The notes under the pieces are model-generated. The model was not told where the DNA came from. It worked only from the letters and a program-made list of their open reading frames with translations, and did not search any database. Positions 9,685 to 17,614 of a stretch of 64,000 nucleotides of DNA are shown here, in pieces. The stretch is from an uncultured Alphaproteobacteria bacterium. GTDB lineage: Bacteria; Pseudomonadota; Alphaproteobacteria; CAAHEQ01; UBA3637. The stretch spans positions 1 through 64,000 of the forward strand of contig CANPXT010000007.1 in assembly GCA_947586835.1 (NCBI GenBank), in the 5' to 3' direction. Positions within the stretch are counted from its first letter, which is position 1, and each line of letters begins with the position of its first letter. A program made the translations under genes and the position numbers.

Positions 9685-10080
9685 TTATTTTTTTTCTTCC
9701 ATCGGCAAAGCATGGAAAATGTCGTTGGCTTCCATATGAGTCGCTGCCTCATTCGGCACAGGCAAAGTATTACCGCCCGGCACCTCTTTAATAATTTGCA
9801 CCACATCTTGCAACAAATCCGTTAAATACGGAATATTCATGGCAATCAAGGCTGAAAGAATCTTAAACAAAACGGCAATGACAAGCGTAGCTCCCACCGT
9901 TAAACCCACACCGCGCGATATACCGATCAATAAATTTGTCCAAATCAGTCGCCCGGGGTGATTCATCATTTCGATATATTCTCCCAAACGAATTTTTTCG
10001 ATATGATTGGCAATTCGTTCCAATTGACTCAATCGTTTTTTCTCAAACTGACGGGAGCTGTGATCGGGTGATTTATTCAT
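9685..10080 (-). CDS. Small membrane protein, DUF5665-like
   Basis: The protein has 131 residues. The pattern ERIANHIEKIRLGEYIEMMNHPGRLIWTNLL, then a glycine-containing hydrophobic helix (GISRGVGLTVGATLVIAVLFKIL) and an amphipathic stretch ending in PYLTDLLQDVVQIIKE, matches my memory of the DUF5665 family. Members are found in Firmicutes and some alphaproteobacteria and have no assigned function. The N-terminal part is charged and likely cytoplasmic. The start ATG overlaps the stop codon of the glycosyltransferase gene upstream by four bases, so the two are translationally coupled. Confidence 0.75.
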   Translation of the reverse strand: MNKSPDHSSRQFEKKRLSQLERIANHIEKIRLGEYIEMMNHPGRLIWTNLLIGISRGVGLTVGATLVIAVLFKILSALIAMNIPYLTDLLQDVVQIIKEVPGGNTLPVPNEAATHMEANDIFHALPMEEKK

Positions 10081-11237
10081 ACGTTCAATTCCAAAATCTC
10101 TCGATAAAGAGCAATGGTTCTGTCACACATTTTTTGAATGGAATATTCTTCTCGTGCTGCTTTTTGAGCTCTTTCGCCGATTTTTTTTCTTTCCGCTTGC
10201 GACAAACTCAACACTTCGTCCAAACGGGTTGCCAAACTTGTAACATCACCCGGCTTAAAAAGAAAACCCGTGCCTTCCTTAATTAATTCCAGAGCCCCTC
10301 CGTGCGCCGCTGCTACCACAACGCTTCCCACAGCTTGCGCTTCAACCATGGTTCGTCCGAATGTTTCCGGCATTAACGTCGGTTGAACACACACATCGGC
10401 CAATGCATATCCCAACGGCATTTGATCACTGCTGAGCGCAAACATACGAAAATCAACGGAAGACGGCAATTGGCGCAAAGCTGTTTGCAACTTATCTTCA
10501 TAAGTGCCTTTGGGATTTCCTCCGATAAAAAGAAGCGTAAAATTTTGATTTTTCATTTGTCGAATGGCATCTAACAACAAGAAATGTCCTTTAATGCGCG
10601 ATAACCGTCCGACTAAAACAACAACGGGCTTATTTTGAGGAATATCATATTTTTTAATCAATCGGGTTAAGTCTTCTTTCGAAATATTTTTCCGATTAAA
10701 CTTTTCCATATCGGCCCCGCGAGGAATACATCGCACTTTTTGCGGTGCCACACCATAATTTTCAATAATATGCTTTTTCATAAATCGCGAGCCGGCAATC
10801 ACGACTTGCCCTTCTGTCATCACACGATTATAAGGCTTTTTTAACCACCGCGGATTTAATTTATAAAATCCGTGAAAAGTTGCAATAAACGGAATATTTA
10901 ACCGTCGACAAGCGAACTTAACCGACCATGCCGGTGCCCGAGAGCGCACATGAACCAACGTGATTTTTTTCTCTTTAAAAACGGCTTCCAACAACTTGAC
11001 ATTTTGCCAAATTTTAAAGGGATTTTTAGTTTGTATCGGCAACTGAATATGTTCAACACCGAGTTGCGTTAATTCTTCGACCATCACCCCACCGGAAGAA
11101 ATCACATAATTTTCGATTCCTTCTTTTTGAAGCGCTGCGGCAATTTCAATTGTTCCGCGCTCAACACCGCCTTGTCTTAAAGCCGGTAATACTTGGGCAA
11201 TAACCATTTTCGACGTTTTTGTCTTTTTCAGAATCAT
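10077..11237 (-). CDS. Family 4 glycosyltransferase (GT-B fold)
   Basis: The protein has 386 residues. It begins with the GT4 pattern VLPALRQGGVERGTIEIA and carries the C-terminal nucleotide-sugar site PETFGRTMVEAQAVGSVVVAAAHGG near residue 300. The central segment KPVVVLVGRLSRIKGHFLLLDA is also typical. It transfers a sugar from an activated donor to lipid, polysaccharide or protein; the acceptor cannot be told. A good ribosome site (AAAGGAG) supports the start at 11237. The location between a DUF5665-like protein and a lipoprotein, near the lipid A cluster, suggests a role in lipopolysaccharide or other envelope glycan. Confidence 0.9.
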   Translation of the reverse strand: MILKKTKTSKMVIAQVLPALRQGGVERGTIEIAAALQKEGIENYVISSGGVMVEELTQLGVEHIQLPIQTKNPFKIWQNVKLLEAVFKEKKITLVHVRSRAPAWSVKFACRRLNIPFIATFHGFYKLNPRWLKKPYNRVMTEGQVVIAGSRFMKKHIIENYGVAPQKVRCIPRGADMEKFNRKNISKEDLTRLIKKYDIPQNKPVVVLVGRLSRIKGHFLLLDAIRQMKNQNFTLLFIGGNPKGTYEDKLQTALRQLPSSVDFRMFALSSDQMPLGYALADVCVQPTLMPETFGRTMVEAQAVGSVVVAAAHGGALELIKEGTGFLFKPGDVTSLATRLDEVLSLSQAERKKIGERAQKAAREEYSIQKMCDRTIALYREILELNV

Positions 11238-11263
11238 AAATCTCCTTTAAGTTCACGCCTGTT

Positions 11264-11671
11264 TTATTGATAAAATACTTGTGTATCGGTTTTCATCGGC
11301 CGCCGTTGCGTATAATTGCGCGCCTCCATACACTCTTCATAGGCATCATAAGACATAGACCAATCGGCAGCAACCGAATTAACATGAACCGGTTGCGCAC
11401 CCGGAAACGGCACAAACTGCGCCCAAATACCGTGTTCCGAATCATTATCAAACCGCAATTCCAATTTTTTCGGCACACCCCATCCCCACGGCATACCCGG
11501 CCACTCATACGGCCACATATCGGCTGCTGCCAAACATTCATTATGATCGCGGGCAAACCAAACAGCCCCCGTATTCGGACGTTCCCAATAATACATATGT
11601 TGTCCGTCACTGCCGCAAGCACTTAACAAAAGCAAACCGAAAAATAAAAACATTTTGATTGTAGGTTTCAT
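11264..11671 (-). CDS. Small lipoprotein of unknown function
   Basis: The protein has 135 residues. The ATG at 11671 is chosen because GGAG lies 7 bases upstream; an in-frame GTG at 11683 would include that site. A signal peptide (MKPTIKMFLFFGLLLLSAC) ends in a lipobox LSAC, so the protein should be lipidated. The mature part is rich in Trp, Tyr and Pro (YEWPGMPWGWGVPKKLELRF) and has a Cys-containing NECLAAADMWP segment and EECMEARNY near the end. This resembles small surface lipoproteins seen in related genomes, but no function is known to me. Confidence 0.75.
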   Translation of the reverse strand: MKPTIKMFLFFGLLLLSACGSDGQHMYYWERPNTGAVWFARDHNECLAAADMWPYEWPGMPWGWGVPKKLELRFDNDSEHGIWAQFVPFPGAQPVHVNSVAADWSMSYDAYEECMEARNYTQRRPMKTDTQVFYQ

Positions 11672-11797
11672 CAAACGCTCCACTCGTTTATTTATTTCTG
11701 CGGTTATTATATCAAAACTTCACCGAAAAAGTAAAGCAAAAAATGTTTTGATATTCAAAAAAAATATATTTCAAAAAGAATTGATTCAATTCATTTC

Positions 11798-12475
11798 TTA
11801 AAAATCCAAATCGGCATAACTGTCCGACGGCATAATACCGGCCAACTTATCATTCAACAAAGAACCGAAAGATTGTCGCGATTTTAATCGTCCGTACCAC
11901 TCACGCGCATCGGGATATTGTTTCCAATCAATTTCACCCAAATAATCCAAAATAGACAAATGTGCCGCAATGCCCAAATCAGCCATTGATAAATTTCGCC
12001 CGCCCAAATAGCTGCGCCGTGCCGCCAACCAATCCACATAACTCATATATCGTTTTAAGTTTTCCCGTCCGACACGAATTAAGCTTGCATCCGGTGCACC
12101 CAATCGCCTTAACGCTTTAAAAACCCGTTCACCCACCAGAGGTTTAAACACATCGGTATAAAAGGCCGTATCAAACAAATTGGTTAATCGACGTACTTCT
12201 GCTCGTCCGCGTGGCGTTTCGCTTAATAAATCCGGTTGTGTTTTAATTTCATTCACATACTCGCAAATAGCCACATGATCCGTTAAAATATGTCCGTCCG
12301 GCTCAATTAAAACAGGCACATCTCCAAACGGATTAAGTTTTAAAAACTCGGGACGTCTGACCCATGGCGTTTCGAAAATCATCCCGTAAGGAAGTCCTTT
12401 TTCAAACAACAACAAACGCACTTTTCTCGAAAAAGGACACAAGGTATAATGATATAAAGTTCTGCGTTCAGTCAT
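11798..12475 (-). CDS. Glutathione S-transferase family protein
   Basis: The protein has 225 residues. The thioredoxin-like N-terminal domain has LYHYTLCPFSRKVRLLLFEKGLPYG and the cis-Pro and glutathione-contact segment GDVPVLIEPDGHILTDHVAICEYV. The helical C-terminal domain contains YLGGRNLSMADLGIAAHL, the GST N-capping region. Substrate unknown; such proteins conjugate glutathione or maintain protein thiols in the cytoplasm. Its start overlaps the end of lpxB by eight bases, placing it last in the envelope operon. Confidence 0.9.
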   Translation of the reverse strand: MTERRTLYHYTLCPFSRKVRLLLFEKGLPYGMIFETPWVRRPEFLKLNPFGDVPVLIEPDGHILTDHVAICEYVNEIKTQPDLLSETPRGRAEVRRLTNLFDTAFYTDVFKPLVGERVFKALRRLGAPDASLIRVGRENLKRYMSYVDWLAARRSYLGGRNLSMADLGIAAHLSILDYLGEIDWKQYPDAREWYGRLKSRQSFGSLLNDKLAGIMPSDSYADLDF

Positions 12476-13634
12476 GTTCAGCCACCATTTGTAATAATAA
12501 TTCGGCCACTTTTTCAGACGGTGTTGTTTGTCCGCCCCAGCCTAATTTTTTCAATCCCTCGCGAGCGTCTTGTTTTTTGCTCCGTAAAAAAGCGGTAATA
12601 ATATCGGCTATTTTTTCTGCCGTACAATTTTCCTGCAATAATTCAGGAATTAATTCTTTATTTGCCAATAGGTTAATTAGGTTGACATATTTAATTTTTA
12701 AGAGCCGTCGTGCCAAAAATGCCGTAAACGGTGCCACGCGATACGCAATTAAATGCTTCACGCCCGCCAACGCCAATTCCAAACTCACCGTTCCCGATGC
12801 TGCAATGGCTGCATCGGCGGCAGCAAAAGCATCATATCGTTCCTTTTCTCCCCGGACGATGATATATGGCTCATCCGCATGGGACATACTCTCAACAACT
12901 TGTCGCCGAACCGTTGAAACCGTCGGAATTACCACAAAAATATTTTGATATTTTTGTCGAAGAATATGAACGGCATTTTTAAAAATCGGCAACAAATATT
13001 TAATTTCATTTTTTCGACTCCCCGGCAAAACACATAAAATTTTAGCGTCTTTCGGAATTTGATATTTTTTAATAAAGTGCGTTCTGTCGCCTTTATCGGC
13101 ACCACCTTCAATAACGGGATGTCCGATAAAATCAGCTTTTAAACCGTATGGGGTAAAATACGCCGGTTCGCCGGGCAGCAGACAAAATAATCTGTCAACA
13201 TATCGCCCGAGTGTTTTGGCGCGTTCTTTTTTCCAAGCCCAAACTTGCGGCGCCACACAATGCGCATGCGGAATTTGAATACCGGCTTTAATTAATCGCT
13301 TATGTACGCGAATGGAAAAACTAAAACTGTCAATTGTTAAAATAACATCCGGCTGAACGGCTTTAATATCAGCAATAATTTCATTAAAATGCCTTAAAAT
13401 TTTCGGCAAACTCGGTAACACTTCAACAAACCCCATCACCGATAAATCGGCAATGTTAAATAAGCTTTTTAAGCCTTCATTTTCCATTGTTTCACCACCG
13501 ACACCAAAAAATTGCACGGCATTTTTTGTTTTTTGCTTTAACGCACGCATAATGCGAGAACCTAACAAATCTCCTGACGGCTCCCCTGCAATTAAATAGA
13601 CTTTTAATCCTTTCCGCGTCATTTTATTTCTCAT
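12468..13634 (-). CDS. lpxB: Lipid-A-disaccharide synthase LpxB
   Basis: The protein has 388 residues. LpxB joins UDP-2,3-diacylglucosamine and lipid X to make the lipid A disaccharide at the inner membrane. The GT19 signature is visible: VYLIAGEPSGDLLGSRIM, FFGVGGETMENEGL, MGFVEVLP, APQVWAWKKERA, and LPGSRKNEI near residue 190. The C-terminal ASGTVSLELALAGVKHLIAYR fits as well. The start ATG overlaps the lpxI stop as ATGA. A second in-frame ATG at 13622 is possible. Confidence 0.95.
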   Translation of the reverse strand: MRNKMTRKGLKVYLIAGEPSGDLLGSRIMRALKQKTKNAVQFFGVGGETMENEGLKSLFNIADLSVMGFVEVLPSLPKILRHFNEIIADIKAVQPDVILTIDSFSFSIRVHKRLIKAGIQIPHAHCVAPQVWAWKKERAKTLGRYVDRLFCLLPGEPAYFTPYGLKADFIGHPVIEGGADKGDRTHFIKKYQIPKDAKILCVLPGSRKNEIKYLLPIFKNAVHILRQKYQNIFVVIPTVSTVRRQVVESMSHADEPYIIVRGEKERYDAFAAADAAIAASGTVSLELALAGVKHLIAYRVAPFTAFLARRLLKIKYVNLINLLANKELIPELLQENCTAEKIADIITAFLRSKKQDAREGLKKLGWGGQTTPSEKVAELLLQMVAEHD

Positions 13635-14560
13635 TTGACTTTCAAATTTCGTCGCGAGGATACATGTCCCGTTAAAATATTTAACCGTTCTTTCAAATCA
13701 ATCGGTAAAATATCATCAACCGAAACGCCAACAACAAATATATTCAACTGATCAGCTTTTTGCGCAACGGCATTCGCATCAAGAATAATAACTTTTCCGG
13801 CCTCAACGGCAATACCTTTTAATCCGGCTGCCGCCACGGCCTCCACTGTTGAAACACCGATGGTCGGCATATCAACCCGATGTTCTTGTTGCGGCTTGAC
13901 GGTTTTTACCAAAACACCGCCTTTTCCTTTTCGCCGTAAGGCTTTTGAACGCTCCACCATTTTTTGAGTGCCCTCAATGCCTTCCAATGTCAATACCAGT
14001 CCGCGTTGTATGATAACCGATTGCCCCGCATCGGCAAGCCCCAACAACTTGGCGACATAACACCCTCTGGAAATATCTTCAATATCAAATACATCAGGCT
14101 GTTTTTTTGTCAGAGCACCGACAGGCGCCAATAATTCAGGCAAAAACTCATGAACACCCCGAACACATACACCCAACTTTTCAAACTCTTGAATAATCCC
14201 CCGCAACAACCCGTCATCACCTTTTTGATTTAATCCGATGCGAAAAGCAACTTGAAGTCCGGCCCAATCCGGAAAAATTTCCCTCAATGACGGACGTCGC
14301 ACACTTCCCACCATAACCGCTTCGGTAATATGTTGCGTTTTAATGGCACGCATAATCGCTCCGACACCGCCCAAGCGTACCCATTGAACGGGAACATCTG
14401 CCGAAAAAGAATCGGGTTGAGCCTGATTTTTTAGCGCTAATACAAAAAAAGGGCGATTTATTTTTTGACAATACTCAATCAACAAATGCGGCAAAGCACC
14501 TGCACCGGCAATAATACCGAGTTTTCCCGTTCTTTGCTTATTTGTTGTTTGTTGTTTCAT
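13631..14560 (-). CDS. lpxI: UDP-2,3-diacylglucosamine pyrophosphatase LpxI
   Basis: The protein has 309 residues, slightly longer than usual because of an N-terminal MKQQTTNKQRT stretch. LpxI replaces LpxH in alphaproteobacteria and cleaves UDP-2,3-diacylglucosamine to lipid X. The family pattern is visible: GIIAGAGALPHLLIEYC near the start, VQWVRLGGVGAIMRAIK, VMVGSVRRPSL, the ISRGCYVAKLLGLADAGQS segment and DMPTIGVSTVEAVAAAGLKG near the end. It sits between lpxA and lpxB, which fits the pathway order. Confidence 0.94.
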   Translation of the reverse strand: MKQQTTNKQRTGKLGIIAGAGALPHLLIEYCQKINRPFFVLALKNQAQPDSFSADVPVQWVRLGGVGAIMRAIKTQHITEAVMVGSVRRPSLREIFPDWAGLQVAFRIGLNQKGDDGLLRGIIQEFEKLGVCVRGVHEFLPELLAPVGALTKKQPDVFDIEDISRGCYVAKLLGLADAGQSVIIQRGLVLTLEGIEGTQKMVERSKALRRKGKGGVLVKTVKPQQEHRVDMPTIGVSTVEAVAAAGLKGIAVEAGKVIILDANAVAQKADQLNIFVVGVSVDDILPIDLKERLNILTGHVSSRRNLKVK

Positions 14561-14569
14561 ATTAACCCG

Positions 14570-15370
14570 TTATTCCGCTTGCATAATATTGTTTTTTGAA
14601 GGATGTTGCACAAAATCTATCATTTTAAACACCAACGGATTTCCGTTTAATTCCGTATCATCGGCTAACTTTTCAATTCGTTCGGCAAATGTGAGCTCAC
14701 TTTGTTTATCAAACAAAAATTTATAAGCTTTTTGCAACTCGAATATCGTTTCTTTTTCAATACCTCTTCGTTGTAAACCGATTAAATTCAATCCGCTTAA
14801 CACTGCGCGTGTACCGGACATAACAAGCCCGTAAGGAATGACATCGCGCCCAATCCCGCACATGCCGCCGATCATGGCGCCTTCGCCGATATGCGTAAAT
14901 TGCAACACGGCAGATAATCCGCCGATAATGGCATTATCTCCCACCTGAACATGTCCCGCAAGCGTTGCATTGTTACTCATAACAATATCATTACCCAACA
15001 CACAATCATGCGCAATATGACTGGCAACCAAAAACAAATTTCTGTGCCCGATTTTGGTGATTTTATGATCGACTTCAGACCCGACATGTGCCGTTACATG
15101 TTCCCGAAACGTATTATGATCCCCGATAACCAACAACGCATCAGGCGCATTGGAACGCTTATGTTGTGCCAACAACCCCAGCGTTGCAAACGGATAAACG
15201 GTATTAAACTCTCCCATTGTGGTAAACCCGTCAACAACCGCATGAGAAATCAGCCGACAACCGGCACCCATTTTAACATGCGGTCCAACCGTACAATACG
15301 GACCGATTTCAACATCATCTGCCAATTCGGCATGCGAATCGACAATGGCGGTCGGATGAATTTTAACCAT
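14570..15370 (-). CDS. lpxA: UDP-N-acetylglucosamine acyltransferase LpxA
   Basis: The protein has 266 residues. LpxA performs the first acylation of lipid A synthesis, using an acyl-ACP. The sequence is a left-handed beta-helix of hexapeptide repeats (IHPTAIVDSHAELADDVEIGPYCTVGP) with the catalytic His in the LVASHIAHDCVLGND segment, then the C-terminal helical part with RRGIEKETIFELQKAYKFLF. It lies 12 bases downstream of fabZ. Confidence 0.96.
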   Translation of the reverse strand: MVKIHPTAIVDSHAELADDVEIGPYCTVGPHVKMGAGCRLISHAVVDGFTTMGEFNTVYPFATLGLLAQHKRSNAPDALLVIGDHNTFREHVTAHVGSEVDHKITKIGHRNLFLVASHIAHDCVLGNDIVMSNNATLAGHVQVGDNAIIGGLSAVLQFTHIGEGAMIGGMCGIGRDVIPYGLVMSGTRAVLSGLNLIGLQRRGIEKETIFELQKAYKFLFDKQSELTFAERIEKLADDTELNGNPLVFKMIDFVQHPSKNNIMQAE

Positions 15371-15382
15371 TTGAAAATCTCC

Positions 15383-15865
15383 TTACGATTTTTTAAATAT
15401 CATCGCACTGAAAATTGCCTGCGAAACAAGTTTTCCGTCAACTTTGGCTTCCCCTCGAAATTTAAAAACATTTCGAACGGCTTGTTCTTTTTTAACATGA
15501 AACTCAATAACATCTCCCGGCAAAATGGGCTTACGAAATTTCACTTCGTCAACCGTCATAAAATAAACGCCATTTCCTGATCGTTCTTCTTCGGGAAATG
15601 ATTGCAAAACAATAATTCCCGCCGTTTGTGCCATGGCTTCAATCTGCAAAACACCCGGCATAACCGGATTTTCGGGGAAATGCCCTTGAAAAAACGGCTC
15701 ATTCATGGTAACATTTTTAATACCGATACCCGATTCGCCCGGAATAACCTCTTTTAATCGATCAACCAACAAAAACGGATACCGATGCGGTAATAATTTT
15801 AAAATTTGATCAATCCGAATTTCCGATATCATATTTTCAGCAGTTTTCTCTGTTTCTTCAACCAT
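15383..15865 (-). CDS. fabZ: 3-hydroxyacyl-ACP dehydratase FabZ
   Basis: The protein has 160 residues. FabZ dehydrates beta-hydroxyacyl-ACP in fatty acid synthesis, competing with LpxA and LpxD for substrate. The signature LLPHRYPFLLVDR is followed by the catalytic FQGHFPENPVMPGVLQIEAM (His and Glu). It lies between lpxD and lpxA, the standard arrangement. Confidence 0.96.
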   Translation of the reverse strand: MVEETEKTAENMISEIRIDQILKLLPHRYPFLLVDRLKEVIPGESGIGIKNVTMNEPFFQGHFPENPVMPGVLQIEAMAQTAGIIVLQSFPEEERSGNGVYFMTVDEVKFRKPILPGDVIEFHVKKEQAVRNVFKFRGEAKVDGKLVSQAIFSAMIFKKS

Positions 15866-15890
15866 TTTATTCTCCTTGGCTTTTTCACGA

Positions 15891-16913
15891 TTAAACTGAT
15901 TTTTTCTTCTTCGTCAACTGACGAATGGCAACTTGCTGACGCATATATTCCACATGCGGTACGGCAGGCGATCCCATTAAAACGGCACCGGCAGGTACAT
16001 CACTCATTAAGCCCGATTGCGCCGCTATTTGCGCTCCCGTACCGATTTTTAAATGACCTGCAAAACCGACCTGACCGCCGGCGACAACAAAATCACCGAA
16101 TTCACAACTGCCCGCAATGCCGACTTGGGAAACCATTACGCAGCACCGTCCCAATTTCACATTGTGTGCGACCTGCACCAAATTATCGATGCGTGTTCCG
16201 GAGCCGATTACCGTATCTCCCATAGCGCCTCTGTCAACCGTTGTCGACGATCCGATTTCCACATCATCACCGATAACAACGCGCCCTAATTGCGGCACCT
16301 TAACCGGCCCGCGTGCCGACATGGCAAAACCGAAGCCGTCTTGTCCGATATGTGCACCGGGATAAATATACACCTTATTACCGGCAATGCAGTGTGAAAC
16401 CGTTGCATTGGCACCGATTACGCAATCATCTCCCATTTGCACACCTGCTTCAATCACAGCATTCGGATGCACGTCACAACGCGCCCCCAGAACAACATTT
16501 TTACCGATATAAGCTCCGGCTTCCACTCGACACCCTTCACCCAGTTTTGCCGTTTGATCAATATAGGCTCGATCGGAAATATAAGCTTCCACTTTTTGCG
16601 GATAAAAAGCCCCGGCAATCAATCCATAGGATCGATGCGGATCAGCCGAAACAAGCGGAATAACACCGCTTGGAACCAAACTCAAAAAATTTTCCGGCAC
16701 AATCACCGCTCCGGCTTTTGTTTGCGACAAAGCCGTTCGCATAGACGGAATAAATGCCCATGATACTTGATTTTCATTGGCTTCATCAAGAGCGGCGACA
16801 TCTGTAAAATGACGCATACCGTCAACACCTTCCGGCAATTTTACTTCACCGATACGCGCCATTTCATCAAGCGTCAGACTTTCTTTTTTTTGAAAGAAAC
16901 GACTATCCGCCAT
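15891..16913 (-). CDS. lpxD: UDP-3-O-acylglucosamine N-acyltransferase LpxD
   Basis: The protein has 340 residues. LpxD adds the second acyl chain in lipid A synthesis. An N-terminal uridine-binding domain precedes a left-handed beta-helix of hexapeptide repeats. The catalytic and substrate-contact segment YIYPGAHIGQDGFGFAM and the VQVAHNVKLG segment with the catalytic His are seen. A Lys-rich C-terminal tail follows. The start codon overlaps the last base of the skp-like gene. Confidence 0.95.
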   Translation of the reverse strand: MADSRFFQKKESLTLDEMARIGEVKLPEGVDGMRHFTDVAALDEANENQVSWAFIPSMRTALSQTKAGAVIVPENFLSLVPSGVIPLVSADPHRSYGLIAGAFYPQKVEAYISDRAYIDQTAKLGEGCRVEAGAYIGKNVVLGARCDVHPNAVIEAGVQMGDDCVIGANATVSHCIAGNKVYIYPGAHIGQDGFGFAMSARGPVKVPQLGRVVIGDDVEIGSSTTVDRGAMGDTVIGSGTRIDNLVQVAHNVKLGRCCVMVSQVGIAGSCEFGDFVVAGGQVGFAGHLKIGTGAQIAAQSGLMSDVPAGAVLMGSPAVPHVEYMRQQVAIRQLTKKKKSV

Positions 16914-17611
16914 TATTTTTTCTCCGCCACTGCCGGTTGTTGTGCTTTATCGGTCGGTTTTTGAGCCGCTGCCGGTTGTTGTTTATTGTCAGCCGGTTTT
17001 TGAGCCGCTTCTTGTTGTCCTTGCTGTCCTTGATTTTTGGCTTTCAAGAATAAAGCCGGATCCGGAAAAGCCACTGTAATTTCTTTTTTATTCAACCGAT
17101 CAATAAAATCGGCAGTTACATCTAAACACGGCTTGGAATAATAGGTCGTGGACTTTGGCATAATAACCGTATAACCTGCTTTTCCCATATCGTTGAACGT
17201 TTCTTGAATCATCGGTTCAACTTGTTGACGTGCCACGTTTCCCGCATAGGTAATCAAAGCCTGTTGTTCACGATATTTTAAATTATAAGCTGCCACTTTT
17301 TCACGAAATGCTACAATTTCCTTTGTAAAAGCACTTTCGCCGGCAGAAGAGCTTTTAATTTTATTTTGAAGATTGTTTAATTCCCGTTGAAGCATTTTTT
17401 CATCTTCGGCACGCCGTGTCAACATGGCATTAACATATTTTTCCTGTTCGGCATTAAGTTGACGAAACACATCAGCTTGTTCAAATACCTGTTGACTGTT
17501 TAACAGTCCGATTTTCGGTGTTTTTTTGCAAAAACCGCAACAAACAACCGCTGCGACCGCCAAAGCCAAAGCCGTACAACTGACAATTTGATTTGAAGAT
17601 ATGTTTTTCAT
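16913..17611 (-). CDS. OmpH/Skp-family periplasmic chaperone
   Basis: The protein has 232 residues. A signal anchor (ALALAVAAVVCCGFC) precedes IGLLNSQQVFEQADVFRQLNAEQEKYV, the start of the OmpH/Skp domain with its long coiled coil (about residues 45-150). Skp-like proteins hold unfolded outer-membrane proteins on their way to BamA. The position between bamA and lpxD supports this. The C-terminus carries a Pro/Ala/Gln/Lys repeat (AAQKPADNKQQP and AAQKPTDKAQQP) that ordinary Skp lacks. A Cys-Cys-Gly-Phe-Cys stretch lies at the end of the hydrophobic segment, so lipidation or membrane retention is possible. Confidence 0.85.
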   Translation of the reverse strand: MKNISSNQIVSCTALALAVAAVVCCGFCKKTPKIGLLNSQQVFEQADVFRQLNAEQEKYVNAMLTRRAEDEKMLQRELNNLQNKIKSSSAGESAFTKEIVAFREKVAAYNLKYREQQALITYAGNVARQQVEPMIQETFNDMGKAGYTVIMPKSTTYYSKPCLDVTADFIDRLNKKEITVAFPDPALFLKAKNQGQQGQQEAAQKPADNKQQPAAAQKPTDKAQQPAVAEKK

Positions 17612-17614
17612 TTT

